A stretch of DNA of 64,000 nucleotides, from positions 4,963,725 to 5,027,724 of the forward strand of contig OZ017769.1 in NCBI GenBank assembly GCA_963969345.1. Direction: 5' to 3'. The position numbers and the translations under genes were made by a program. This document shows, piece by piece, positions 48,289 through 60,440 of this stretch (within the stretch, counting starts at the first letter, position 1; the number at the start of each line of letters is the position of its first letter). A model generated the notes under the pieces. The model was not told the DNA's origin. It ran no database searches and saw only the letters and a program-made list of their open reading frames with translations. This stretch comes from Turbatrix aceti (lineage: Eukaryota; Nematoda; Chromadorea; Rhabditida; Panagrolaimidae).

Positions 48289-48881
48289 CTGGTATCTCTG
48301 AAGAGCAACGTGAGGGAGGCTAACGTAAGCAAGCACGTTCCGTTCTCCCTCCCCTCACTAAATTCCCATCCACCCTTCGATTTTTATTTCAAACACGTCT
48401 CAAAACACGACTACTCTTCGTTTCTACGCGCGCACGCCGACTCTCCCCGGCGACGTCCGAGGCGAGGAATAACCGTGCAAGCCGTGCGCACACCGACTCC
48501 AAGGGGGGATCCGCCTTTCGCCTCTTTGATCATCTCTCTCTGACGACCGACTCACGCGCACGACGACTTCGCAGAGAGAGCGACCAAAGGCGGGGCGGGG
48601 GAGAGAGCCTTGGTCCGCGTCTCGCTGCGGACGGACCGCAACCATCGACCGACCGCAGCAAGCCTGCCCAGGTGAGCAGGTCTCCTGGTTCAATCATATT
48701 GTTTATGAATTAACAACAAACACAAAAACAGTCCGTAACCTTCATCAGGAGAAAGAAAAAACGAAGAAAAGAGCACAAAACCGACCGAAACAAGATCTTC
48801 CGATGAAAACACCTGGGTGCAATGCACACAAGTCTGTACCGGTGGTGATGGCCGATTTCACGCTCACCCTCCTCGCGGACA
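48289..48881. other. Spacer between ribosomal S7 and CRAL-TRIO/GOLD genes
   Basis: Both flanking genes are on the minus strand. It holds the S7 3' UTR and the promoter of the CRAL-TRIO/GOLD gene. No exon seen. Confidence 0.5.
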
Positions 48882-49660
48882 TTAGAAGAGAGGCTCGGGG
48901 AACTCAAAGGTAACAGTGCGGCGAGTAAGGTGCTTGTAGAGCGAAACAAACGTGTCAACCTTGTGCTCAACATTGGTCTGCTGGCTTCGATCAAGGTGAA
49001 CCTTGAGGATCTGCTTGCCGTCAAGCTTGTACCTCAGGCGCTTGCCGACAACCTCGGCAGGGTAGACAAGATCGGAGAGGATGGCGTCGTGGACGGCGGT
49101 GAGGGTACGGCTTCGCGGACGCTTCTGCTTCAGCATGATGCGGTTCTTGCCACGAAGAGGTTTGTTGATGATCTTGCGCTAAAAACAGGAAAGTAATCAA
49201 AAGAGTGAAACACCAAACACAGAATCATCAGATAAAAGTGGCGCGAATGCGCAAATCCGGTAATCTCAAAAAAACCGACAAAACTTATTTACAATCTTTT
49301 TGTTGATTACTGATAAAACAAACTTACGCGGGCAACAAAGACAACGTGCTTGCCTCCGAATTTCTTTTCGAGCTCACGAACCAGACGGCTGTGAACCTTC
49401 TGGAAATCGCGGAGCTGAGGCACGGGAACGTAGATGACGACTGCCTTTTTGCCGGCGAATTCGTACTCCTGCAAAACAACAAAAATAACCTTCAAAAACT
49501 ATCAAGTTTATATAAAACAAACCTCCGCGCCAACGAAATAAAGCTCGTTCAGAAGCCCCTTGAACTCTTCGGCAGACGAAAGCTCGGTAAGAGCGGTGGC
49601 GATCTGTTTCTCGAGAGCATCAGCTTGCTTGCCGTCAGGCTTGACCAACTTGGCTGCCAT
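48882..49660 (-). CDS. rps-7: 40S ribosomal protein S7
   Basis: Three minus-strand exons: 49660-49523, 49468-49328 and 49178-48882 (191 residues; human RPS7 has 194), all in phase 0. Diagnostic words are [46 protein letters not shown] and [20 protein letters not shown]. It is a small-subunit ribosomal protein needed for 18S rRNA processing. A T-rich acceptor (TTTTTTTCAG) ends about 19 nt before the start codon, a likely trans-splice site. The neighbouring CRAL-TRIO/GOLD gene on the same strand lies 590 nt downstream, too far to call an operon. Confidence 0.96.
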
Positions 49661-51830
49661 CTTTGTCAGCTTCCCAAATCTGAAAAAAATTGCCGTCAAG
49701 AAGTGTTGCCGCACAAAACGCTGAACAACAGGTAAAAACATGCAAATAACTTCCATCTATTGCTTTGTAATTTTATGAACAAAACTACAAGCAAAAAAAA
49801 GCAAGAAAAAAGTAAAAAACGCGATAACACGATTTTAGCGAATCGTCAGCGATGCTTGCACCGCGGTACATAAAACCTCTTACAAAAAGTGTCTAAAAAG
49901 CGTAAAAACATAGGTATATGAGCTTTACAGTCAGCTGATATCTACCGTGAGCGAACGCGACAAGAAATACGCAAAAAGCACAAAATTTACCACGAATGAG
50001 GACGAGAAGAAGTAAAAAACGAACGAATTTTGGGAATATTGAGGCTGTGTCAAACGCAAACGCACGAAGTGGATAGACTTTTCGTTTAGAGAGTATAGAC
50101 TGCGTGCGCGTTTTAGATGAATTCTCCAAGGGAACAAATTGAGCCCTGCGAAGAGCGTGTTTTTCTTCCTGGTAGGCTTAATGAAAGATAATTTTGACAT
50201 TGATACTTTCTTTCGTCATCAAGGACACGTTTCGGTAAAAACAAAGCTTCTCGGAGACTCGAAGGACTGACTGAATGGAATCGATTATAGCACGATGCGG
50301 CTTACGACCAGTTTTCTTTCTTGAGACAAACGTCGCTTCGAGAGAGGCAAACGAAAACGGTAAGGACGATAGATACCGTAAGCCATATGATGATGTATTG
50401 TGCGTCTTTTTTTCGTTGATTAGATTCGTCAATTGTCATTTTTTGTCATCATTCACGTGGGGGTGCCAATTTTTATTGCTTGCAGAGGAAGACGGGCACC
50501 AACTGGCTTCGAGGACGACGCTTCCTTGGTCTGTCAGAAGCGGCCATGTCTCTGCAGACCGGACTGCATCGGTGGTGGTTGTGGGGGTGACAAACTCGTC
50601 TGGAGCTGTGGTCTGCTTTGCACCACTATCGCGTTCGTTCGTGTTCAGAGTGTTTTTTTATTTTTCTAATTCTGCCAATCATTGGTGAAGAAGCAAGCTT
50701 CTCTGACATGACACACATACCTCCTAGGCCTTGGGAGGCTTCTTCCTTCTTTTTTTTTTATCGGTCGCAACAAAAACGTGTGAAATTTAAAATTGAAAGA
50801 AAAAAACGAAAGAATGAAAGAAAGAAAGAAAGCAATTTGTTGTTGTTGAATTTTGTAATAATAATAATAATACTATCGTAGGAAGAAGGACAGAGACACG
50901 GACACCGACACGGACAAGGACACGCAAACGAAGCAGCGAGATGCTCTCTGGTCCGGGAGTTGTCCGCGCCATCCGTTTTGGTGATGAGTGCACGGCACAT
51001 TCCCGGAGGATACAGGCGTCCGGCAGGAGGGCGAGGGCTGTTGTTGCCGTCTATCATCATCGCCCATCGTCCACCATCGCTGTTGTCGTTGGCCACCTCA
51101 TTTTCACTTATTTTTGCCTGCCACCCTCTTTTTTTTTTCGCCCTGGCTACTCCTGGAGGCTAGCCTCACTCGTTAGGCTGCTGCTGCTGCTGCTGCCGTC
51201 GTCGCCGGCCAACGACGCCGACGATGACGATGACGACGACTACGACCACGACGACGCCTGCGATGTCGACGGTGGTGTCCCCATCCACGCACGCAAGTAG
51301 TACGCGAGTTGTGCTTCTTTGACGGGGTAGGCGGAGTCTGACGCGGAGACAAGGACTTCGCCTGTTGCCGACCAATTTTTGGGTGTCGAGAGTCGTCGAC
51401 ACGACTGCTGCGCCGCCGCCGTCAGAGAGCGAGAGAGGACCTCCCCCGTCGGCTTTCATCTTTGTGTCCCCTCTTCTACAAAAAAGTCATCATCAACCCC
51501 CGTGGCCTCTCCTCTTCCTTTTCTTCTTCTTCCCTCTATAATTTTTTTTCTTACAAATAAATAAATATCTGCGTGTGATACTACTTACTATTATTATTAT
51601 GCGTCACCAACGGCCAGGACTTGTCAGTCCTCGCCGCTAGGCGAGGGTCTACCTGTACTCGCCGGAGCAGTCCTCGAGGATCCTCGATATGCCAATCGAC
51701 CCGACTCCTGACACGCGCCGCCGCCTTCTTCCGATCGTCGTCTTTGTCTGCCTGCTGGCTGTGATAGTCTGTCGTCTCGCCTCTTCGCTGGCCTTCCGGG
51801 CTTCGGCCTTGGCCAAGTTTACCTTTTTCA
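49661..51830. other. Divergent spacer between S7 and the glutamate receptor
   Basis: Holds simple repeats: an AAAG/AATG tract and an AAT run near 50800-50875, GACACG repeats at 50890-50930, and CTG then GAC trinucleotide runs at 51179-51260. A signal-peptide-like open frame (51689) ends in a different frame from the receptor exon and may belong to its first exon. Confidence 0.5.
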
Positions 51831-54800
51831 ATGCTCTACAGCCACGTTACGCTCCTCATGCTCCGCGTCGTCGACGTCGTCGCCAAGACCACGGTGCAGC
51901 AGTCCGCGCGGATGCTTGTTGCCGAGATTCCCGGCGATATACAGGTAATATACAAAAACCAAAGACTTTTTTCCCTTTCCCGCTTTTTTAAACTCGCATA
52001 CACCCCTCAAATTAGCTCCAATCAACTTTTGACCATTTTTCGTGTTTGTAAAACTTTCCCAGCGCCCAGATGATAATTTTGAACCCTTTGGCACCGTTTC
52101 CGATCGTTCGCGGCTTCCGTTTTTTTGCTCATGATTTTTTTTCGGTTCAGCCAACTAACTTTTTCTTTGCATTTCCGAGTCCGTAGGAGGCTCACCATCA
52201 CGCCCTGCAGGTGAAATCTTAGGTGTTTAAAAATTAATGCACAGCAGTTTTGTCATAGAACCTCCGGCACGGCGCCTTTCGCCTTGACTAGGCGTGTTTT
52301 TTTTCTGCCGGGCCCTTCAATGCGGATGGCATGACGAAGTTTTATTTTTTTTTCGAATAACACGGCACGGCGACAAAACAGCCTCGGGCAAAAAAAACCC
52401 TGGCCGGACTTTGGTGAGGGACCGATCAGAAATCAGGTTATTTTGAACCCGCTTCTCTCGGCAGAGCCAACGACGACGACGGCACGCACACGTTTACGTT
52501 TTGGGCAGTGCCGGCGCGCTGCTTTATTGAGTTTTGCACTGCCCGAGTCTCTTTCCGATGTGGTTGTCAAATGAAGAGCCCCTGCAACAACCCTGCTGGC
52601 GTAAAAAATATTCAAAGCTCCTCTGGGTTAAGTAAAAAAAAATAAAATAAAAATTGCCGCAAGTGTGAAAAAGGGGAAAAAAATATGCGAACGAATGAAT
52701 GCAAAAAATCCAGGGAACTCTATTCAATGTGTGTTGGTTTCAGATAGGCGCCATGTTCCCAATGCATCGCCAGATCGCAGGCGCCGAAGGCTGCGGCGCG
52801 ATCTGGGAGCAGTACGGCATCCAGCGCGCCGAGATTGCCATGATGACGGTGGCTGAGCTCAACAAACACCTGCCCTTTCGCCTCGGCATCAGCATACGGG
52901 ATTCGTGCTGGACGGAGCGAATTGCGATGGAGCAGGCCATTGCTTTTCTCAAGGAAGGCGTCGCGCAGTGCTCGTGCTGCCAGGTGGCCGGATGCCAGAA
53001 GAAATCCAATCCCATAACCGCCATTGTCGGGCCTGCGAAGAGCGCTACGACCATCGCAGTCCAAAACCTCCTCCAGGTCTTCCGTATCCCACAAATCGCG
53101 TACGCGGCGACCACGACCGATCTCAGCGACAAGGAGCAATTCAGCTACTTCATGCGAGTTGTGCCATCCGACGCGTGGCAGGCAAGGGCCATCAACATGC
53201 TCCTAATGCACTTCAAGTGGACGTACATCGCGGTCGTCTACAGCGCGGGTAACTACGGCGAGAAGGGTTTTGAGGCGATGGAGCGTCTTTCGCACAACGA
53301 GGTCTGCATTGCGTACTCGCAAAAGGTCAAGACGCTCGCTGACACGGAAGAGTACATCCAGGTGCTCACGTCCATGGCCCTCCTCAAGCCGAGGCCCCAG
53401 GTCATCGTCTGTTTCTGCGAGGGTGCCAGCATGCAGAAACTCTTCCTCGCGCAGAAACATCTTCGCGAGAAGAATCCGTTGTTTCACAGGTTCCAGTTTA
53501 TTGGATCCGACGGATGGGCTGACAGGTAAGATTTGGATTTTTGAGGGTAAAAAAAGTGCCTGTAAACGTTTTTACATTTTTGTAAAAAATTCGTACAAAA
53601 AATGTAAAAATGTTATTCACACACCTTTTTTTTTTTTTTTATCAGCAAAGCATAAAAAAATTCCATAACATTTTTCTGACCAAAGAGTTCAAAATTGATT
53701 TGTCAGCATTTTTTTACGGCACGTATCGAAAAAAACAAGGTTATCACCTGTTTCCTGTGCCCTTTGGACGTTTGTTTGTACGTGTGCCAAAGATATGTAG
53801 CAGAACATACAAATCAATTATTTACCTTTTTTGGAGCTTAGGTCCCAAATTGAACACACCCACACATTTTTCAGGTTGGACGTGGTCGAAGGCGTCGAAG
53901 ACGAAGCCATCGGCAGTTTTTCCATCCGAATCCACTCCCCACGGGTCGCGGCGTTCGAGCCGCACTACTTTTCTCTCAACCCCCACAACCACACCATAAA
54001 TCCTTGGTTTCGCGATTTCTGGCAGCAGAAGTTCAAATGTCAGTTGACGGTGCCGAAGGACGATACCGTTACACCCATCTGCAAGGGCACCGAGAATCTC
54101 ACCATGAACTACGAACAGGTGAGACTGTCTAAAAATCGGAAAAAAATGCAGAAAAGTATTTTTTAGGACCCAAAACTGTCGCAAGTCATAAATTCGATCC
54201 GGGTGGTCGCGTACGCTCTACAGAACATGTACCAGGACAAGTGCAGGGATTTTGTCAACAGAACAATTCAGGCCGGCGAAGTCGTCGCGAAAGACGCGTC
54301 ACCGATCTGCCCGGAGATGGAGCACATCAATGGCACCCAACTCGTGCGATACATGATGCGCGTCTCCTTCGACGACGAGCACAACCAGACGATCAGCTTC
54401 GACGCCCACGGCGATCCTCCCGCGTGGTACGACGTGCTCAACTACGTCGGAGATGACCGTTTTCGTCTCGCTGGAAACTTTACACAGACCCGCAACGGCT
54501 CGTACTACCTTGAAATGACGCCGACGCCGATGCTCTTCTTTGACAAATCCAATAAACTGCCGGAATCCGTCTGCTCCAAGCCATGTGGTGTCGGACAGCG
54601 CCAGCGCAAGACGACGGCCTGCTGCTGGATCTGCGAGACGTGCGGCGACGTGCAGATCGTCAACCACTCTGCCCACATCTGCCAAAACTGTCCTCTTGGT
54701 CAGTGGCCTGACGTCAGCCGGACCAGTAAGTTTTTTTTTTATTTATTTTGGTTTTTTTTGGGGTATAGAGGGGCTCATTTGTTCTACCGTAGCTGTTTAG

Positions 54801-57800
54801 TAGGTGCATGTTTGCAGACGCGTCTGCGTGCGTGAGTTTGTTTTTCCAAAGCCCGAGTGAGTGCGAAGTCTGATGAGTCGTGACAGTTGCGATAATCAAT
54901 TTCGTACTGGGTTGGGGTTGCCCAGATGTGTGATGAGTCTGCTCGCATTAAAGCGTACGTCCGATGATGGGATGGATGGCCATCTCCATCTCCATCCTAT
55001 CATCATCATGGCTAGACGTGCCCTGTCCTGTGTGAGTGCGCGGGCGCGCGTAGGGTGCTGGGTGCTGGCATGCGAGAAAATAATAAGCGCTCAGTCAGGC
55101 CACTAGGGAAAGTTTTTGGGGATAGCCTTTCACATGAGCGTGTGCCGGGGTGCTTTAGAACGACGACGACGACGACGACCTGCGTGCCCTCCATTCCTCC
55201 TCCGTGGTGGTCGTTGCCATCGTCGTCGTCTTTTTGGGGAATCCGACGTCTCCGGCACGCATCTCGGGTCACCTTGCCTTGCCTTGCTTTTTTTGTGCCT
55301 CATTTTTGCTTCTTGCAGCTCGATTTTTCTCGGCACTCTGCATTTTTTGCCAAAAACGAGGGGACAGGAGGCAGGACAACAAGTTGAAGGGGGCACAAAA
55401 TATAATGTGATTTTGACGAAGCTGAGTACTATTTAGTATGCCCGGGCCGAGGCGTATATATTTTTTGCGAGACTGCAGTGTCCAGCGAGCAACAAAAAAG
55501 TGAGGGCGTTTTTATGTCCCGCCCGGGCTCCGGACGGAGGGTAACGGTTGTGCCACACATACGTACGTGATTCCCCTGGCTGCAGATGGGTGAAATTCAG
55601 AGGGGCACGCAGACGACGTGTCAACTCACTTGACAACGACGCGCCGGAAAAAAATTAGTTGCAACGCGCGGGTGCTAAAGATGAGTGAATGAGGGTGGCG
55701 GCGGCGGTTGCGGCGTCTCGGCAACTCTCCGAACAACACAACACGCAAAGCAAATAAATAAAGTGCCCGCGGCAACTTTGGACAAAAAATATCATTGAAT
55801 CATTTGTGACACTTCGACTTTTGACAATTGAATTAGGATTCGCGTACGACCGCCGAAAAAATGTTGTCGTCGTTGAAATGAAAGCCGACCCTGCCCTCAT
55901 GCGGCTCTCATTTTTCTTCCCGGGGGATCCAAGAGTCGAAGAGCACTCTCTGATTCACTCTCTGAGTGTACACGTTAGAATTCAGATATTTTGGGGGTCG
56001 GCGGGAACGGCGGATGCATCCTAAATAACCAGAAAGCATCCAGAGATCACAGAAAACGTGCACAGGGTCAAATGCTCAAGTTTCCTGAATTTTGGGTCTC
56101 ACAGCGAAATATACAGTATCAGTGGAAACGACAGATGCACCCTGAGAAACTGGAAAGCATTGAAAAGATCAGTTTGAAGACAGAAAACATGCGCAGGATA
56201 AAAATATGTCCAATATTCCGAATGTTGGGTCCCACAACGAAATATACAATATCACAGACATTGTCTAAATTCCAGGCTGCCACGAACTGCCCCACGAATA
56301 TCATCCGATGTCTTCGCCTCCGAGCATGGTTGCCATCGGTTTCGCGACCCTCGGCATCATCATGACGCTGACGACCATCTTCATCTTCCTCAACCACAAC
56401 TCAACCCCCGTGGTCAAATCAACGACACGTGAGCTGTCCTACGTCATTCTGAGCGGCATCATGGCGTGCTACCTCGCGACATTTCCCATCCTGGCGAAGC
56501 CCTCGTTCACGACGTGTTTCATCACGCGCACGCTGCCTCCCATCGCGTTCAGCGTCATCTACAGCGCGCTTCTCACCAAGACAAACCGCATCGCGCGCAT
56601 CCTCGCCGGCAGCAAGAAACGCATTCTGACGAAGAAGCCTCGCTTTCTGTCAACCATGTCGCAGGTCGTCATCACGTGGATCCTCGTCGGAGTGGAGTGC
56701 GTCATTGTAACGGGTTCTGTGATCCACGAAATGCCGCAGGCAGGTTTTGAGCCGAATCTCATGCCGAGACGGATGTTTCTCGTCTGTTCGTCGTCATCGG
56801 CGGCTTTTCTGTCGCCGTTTCTGTGGTCGTTCTTTCTGGTCGGACTCTGCACGCTGTATGCTTTCAAAACGCGGAATCTGCCGGAGAACTTCAACGAGGC
56901 CAAGTTTATTGGGTTTACGATGTCAGTTTTTTTAAATTAGCTTTTTTTTTAAGTTCTAAGACTGATTTTTGAGATTTTAGGTACTGCACGGTGGTCATCT
57001 GGGGTGCCTTCATGGTCATGATCAACAGCGTGTCCAACAAAGCTTTGACCATGTCCTTCACGTTCAGTTTGAGCGCTTCGATCGCGCTCGCGCTTCTTTT
57101 TTTCCCGAAGCTCTTCATCATCCTCTGGCACCCAGAGAAAAATGTCCGGGCATCGTACACGACGACCAAGCTCATCAGGTGTCATTTTGGAAATTCTCAG
57201 GGCATGTCGGAGTCCAAGCACTTCTCGTCAAATAAGACGCGAACAAGCTCGCAGTCCATGTCGATCCGGTCTTCGAGCGGACACACCCGGACCGCCTCGC
57301 TCCACATCGTGAATCAGTCGACCCTGAGCGCGCCTTCGACGACAGCCAACGGCCATCATCGCCTGGATGCGGCTACTCAGACGGAGGGAGGCTCGTTGTC
57401 GCGCTTCGCCCGCACCTTCAGCACGACGGGTGGCCACCTGCATCGGCGCAAGCTCGACGACGACGTCATACAGCTCATCGACTCTTGCAGGCGGTACCAG
57501 GCGAGTTTTGTTTTCTGCTTGGTCATCGAAAAACGCGCTGATCCCGGCTCTAAAAGGACGGACGTAGGGCGAAAGTGCTGGGTCATCGAAAAAAATCACT
57601 GCCCCTCCTAGAGTGCACGCATAAAAAGCAGTCTTCCCCCCCTGTCGCTGTCTCATTCATTCCGTCTCCTCTTTTCAGGACGAGCGCATCCACCAGACGC
57701 CCAACGTGCAGAACCTGCTACTCGAGGAAGAAGATGTCGCCGAAGAAGAGGATGTTGGCCACGTTCTCGCCAATTCCATCGAAAAGGGCATGCGCATGGC

Positions 57801-58487
57801 GCTTTCTACCGTCTCCAGGGCGCCTAAGCTTGCGACTGCGACCGTTACCGAGCCCCCAATTATTATCCACGACGACTCCACCACCCCACCTCCGCCCGTG
57901 ACGGTGGTGGTCTCGACTGCCGAGCCGTCCTCTGCTTCCAGCAGCGGCGACCACAACTTTGAGCAGGTGAGTGTCGGGGTGAACCACGACCCTCGCTTTG
58001 GTTTTACCGGGGACGATGGAGCAGGCTTATCAACCAACAATGGGCTAGCTAGAAGAACTGCCTGCACCTCTCCCCTCCCCCCGGGTCGTCGGTCGTCGGC
58101 CTGGTAAAAAGGGTCGTCTCGGGCATCCAGTTGCCCAGTCAGAGGTCGATCGCATCGCTGAACCTCTGATTTCCATCTGGGACCGGGCTCTGACCTAATT
58201 TTTTTCAGCTAGGCTGAAAAACTGAAAAAAAAGTGTCTATAGGTGTAACGTTTTTACAATATTTGTACGAAATTCTTACGTTTTTGCAAGAATTCCATTT
58301 TTTCGACTTTTTTGTATAAATTTCGTATAAAAATGTAAAAACTTTACTTTTACCGACTTTTTTTTTCAGTGTGGTCACTTTTTTTTCGCTCATTCCGTCT
58401 AATTTAAAAAATTGTTTGTTTTTTTTTCAGCTGCTGCAAAGTAGAGGCGTCCAACTCGTCCAATTTGGCTCCGCGACAAATCTCTGA
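51831..58487 (+). CDS. mgl-2: Metabotropic glutamate receptor, group I type
   Basis: Eight exons: 51831-51944, 52744-53525, 53875-54118, 54167-54725, 56276-56921, 56981-57500, 57679-57966 and 58431-58487 (1069 residues). The Venus-flytrap domain has AATTTDLSDKEQFSYFMRVV, VVCFCEG-like VIVCFCEGASMQ and FIGSDGWADR, closest in wording to vertebrate mGluR1/5. A cysteine-rich domain (CCWICETC) precedes seven helices (about 580-850) with TPVVKSTTRELSYVILSG, YSALLTKTNRIARILAGSKK and NLPENFNEAKFIGFTM. PEKNVRASYTT opens the long tail. The proposed end is SATNL, a class I PDZ ligand. If the last GT donor is not used, the protein instead ends at 58107. Intron 6 is GC-AG. The true N-terminus is unsure: the first exon has no good signal peptide. 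Confidence 0.88.
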
Positions 58488-58490
58488 GGC

Positions 58491-59153
58491 ATGAACCGGT
58501 ACACAGCCATGCCATCGCCGTTCGGCACGGGGTACGGGGCCGGCTACGCCCTCTCCCCGGTCCCCAACGAATCGGGAAGATCGTCGGCGTCGTCCAAGAC
58601 GCTCTACTCGCCGTGCAAAGAGCAGGAACTCGTCAATCTCTCTGACGAGGACCTCGCTCAGCTTTCCGTCCGTCAACTGAATCTCAAACTGCAGGTATCT
58701 TTCGTTTTTTTGATTTCTTGAGAGCATTTTGACCTGAAAAATGCCATTTTTCAGGGCCAAGACAAGGAAATCGTAGTCGCAGTCAAGCAGAAGCGCCGAA
58801 CGCTCAAAAACAGAGGCTATGCGTACAACTGTCGAGCGAGACGTCTGCACAACCACCAGCAACTCGTCGACGACAACGCGAGACTCAAGCACGAGATTTC
58901 CTACCTCAGAAGCCTCGTCAACGACTACCAGACCCGGCTCGGATACTACGAGGCGATGTACAGCAACGCTACGTCCAACTTCCACAGCGTTCAGCAGGTG
59001 TCGGTATCGGCGTCGCCGGTGGCACTCTACCCGTCTGCAGAGGTCTCCGCGCCGCCCCAGATGCACCCCGCCGAGTACTCCGTAGTGCCCCCGGTCTCCG
59101 AGCCCCCCACTCCGCAGCATCCACCGCCACCAAGCGCTTCCTCGTGGTGCTGA
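58491..59153 (+). CDS. maf-1: Maf-family bZIP transcription factor
   Basis: Two exons: 58491-58694 and 58755-59153 (200 residues, phase 0). The extended homology region (LSDEDLAQLSVRQLNLKLQG) leads to the Maf basic region KQKRRTLKNRGYAYNCRARR. The DNA-contacting asparagine, tyrosine and cysteine-arginine of Maf proteins are kept. A leucine zipper follows with heptad positions in QQLVDDNARLKHEISYLRSLV. A Pro/Ser-rich tail ends the protein. It is short like a small Maf but has extra sequence on both sides. Maf factors bind MARE sites as dimers. The start codon lies 3 nt after the proposed stop of the glutamate receptor. A strong acceptor at 58430 could be its trans-splice site. Confidence 0.85.
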
Positions 59154-59611
59154 CGACGAAAGCTTTGGCAATAAAACGGGAGACGCGGTCGTCGTACGTC
59201 GGCTGCAAAAAAACGAGAAAATAAGTAATGCGCAGCGCGATGGCATCGTCGCTGTATCATACATAGACAGAGCAATAAAGACCTTTCCTATCACCACCGT
59301 CGAGGGGTGCAAGTGACCACCGAGCCTGGTACCGACCAGCACGGGGCCACGGACGTGAGCGCGGATGATACCCGCTGGCTGATAAGGGCTCGATGAGGTA
59401 AACGATGCACGGTGCAGAAACAAGCTATTTAGCTGACATGCGAACCCGGGAAACATGAAACAGGGGATGCTCATGTCAGGTCGAGGCGCTTGTTGGCAAC
59501 CCGCGACGACCTGACATGTCACAAGCAAAAACGGAAAGCGCGTGCTTGTCTGACCTTTGTACTCATCAGAACAGGAAGTTTTCGAGTTTATGCATGTCCA
59601 AAATCAACTAT
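59154..59611. other. Convergent spacer between Maf and COX19 genes
   Basis: Holds both 3' UTRs. No coding frame is supported. Confidence 0.5.
59274..59279 (+). terminator. Poly(A) signal of the Maf gene
   Basis: AATAAA 121 nt after the stop; a second AATAAA at about 59170 lies closer. Confidence 0.55.
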
Positions 59612-59923
59612 CTATCGTTTCGAGACCTCGGCAGGCGCCTTCTCACCTGTTCCGGCTGCTTCTGCCGCCCTCGCGTCTTCCAGATCCTTGAAACCCAGCT
59701 TAGACCAGTCGTCGCGGGCCATAAGCCCCGAATCCATTCGGCATTTGAAGTAGTCCATCGCCGCGGGACGGCACTTTTCATTCTGACTGTGATGTTCCCT
59801 GAGACAGACCATGTATTTGATCATTTCGAGTTTGCACGCTCGTTCGTGGTCGAGCGGGAACGAGCCCTTGATGGGCGGCGTTACGGTCGGGATCCGTTGG
59901 AACACCCCCGTCTGGTTGGACAT
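59612..59923 (-). CDS. COX19: Cytochrome c oxidase assembly protein COX19
   Basis: One exon, 103 residues (human COX19 has 90). PPIKGSFPLDHERACK matches the family's PPDKGSFPLDH start. Two CX9C motifs form the coiled-coil-helix-coiled-coil-helix fold: CKLEMIKYMVC and CRPAAMDYFKC. KLGFKDLEDA matches the conserved tail. The protein acts in the intermembrane space in copper delivery to complex IV. An acceptor (CCTTTCAG) ends 2 nt before the ATG. The upstream gene on the same strand stops 209 nt away, so this may be the last gene of a short operon. Confidence 0.92.
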   Translation of the reverse strand: MSNQTGVFQRIPTVTPPIKGSFPLDHERACKLEMIKYMVCLREHHSQNEKCRPAAMDYFKCRMDSGLMARDDWSKLGFKDLEDARAAEAAGTGEKAPAEVSKR

Positions 59924-59959
59924 TGCTGAAAGGTGTCCTCCAGTTCAGCAGATGTCTCA

Positions 59960-60026
59960 AAACGATATTTTCTACCGTAAAAAAACGATATTACGCCCAA
60001 ACGATATTTTCTACCGTAAAAAAACG
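59960..60026. repeat. Two direct 28-bp repeats upstream of COX19
   Basis: AAACGATATTTTCTACCGTA plus an A-run and CG occurs at 59960-59987 and again at 59999-60026, with an 11-nt partial copy between. They lie 40-100 nt before the COX19 start on its strand. Confidence 0.85.
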
Positions 60027-60132
60027 GCAACAGTAAACCTCCGCCAGAAATAACAAAAAAATATATCCTAATGCCTGTATTCGATTCGCACATAACTGCT
60101 ACGTACAGGAGTAACAAGAATATACCAGTCAG

Positions 60133-60440
60133 TCAAATTTCGCGGCCGAGCTCACGCTGGGATCGAGCGTAGGCATCGAAACTTTCCTTCGCGACGAGAG
60201 GAGATGGCGACTCTTCTCTGCTTCGTCGCACGAGTTCTGCAAGCGCGAAGGCACCACAGCCTGCGGCAAGCATCTGGTACATCTTGAGGTCGTCGGCGCA
60301 TACTCTCTTGCCCAGCAGTTTCTGCGCCGTATTTCCCCTAAAAAATGAAAAACGGATTCAAATAAAACAATTCTCCTCAAGATACCGTTTCCCAATAAGA
60401 AACGATGTTCAATTCGCTGCAAGACCCACCAAACTTACAT
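60133..60440 (-). CDS. Small single-helix membrane protein with an intron-split start codon
   Basis: Proposed exons on the minus strand: 60440-60439 (AT) and 60337-60133, giving 68 residues. The donor GTAAGT at 60438 and the acceptor TTTTTTAG are both strong. The joined start reads AT|G GGA AAT. The exon has the coding codon use of its neighbours. The protein has a basic head (KLLGKRVCADDLKMY), one weak helix (MLAAGCGAFALAELV) and a charged tail (SRSQRELGREI-like). It looks like a small mitochondrial membrane protein by context, since both neighbours are mitochondrial. I do not recognise the family. It follows the stop of the CEBPZOS-like gene with no gap. Confidence 0.5.

Noticed and set aside
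51179..51260. CTG and GAC trinucleotide runs as a repeat-rich coding exon
   Set aside because: No frame continues into a gene; these are simple repeats in a spacer.
58404..59528. Minus-strand frame of 374 codons across the Maf gene
   Set aside because: It is antisense to the Maf exons, whose basic region and zipper are unmistakable.
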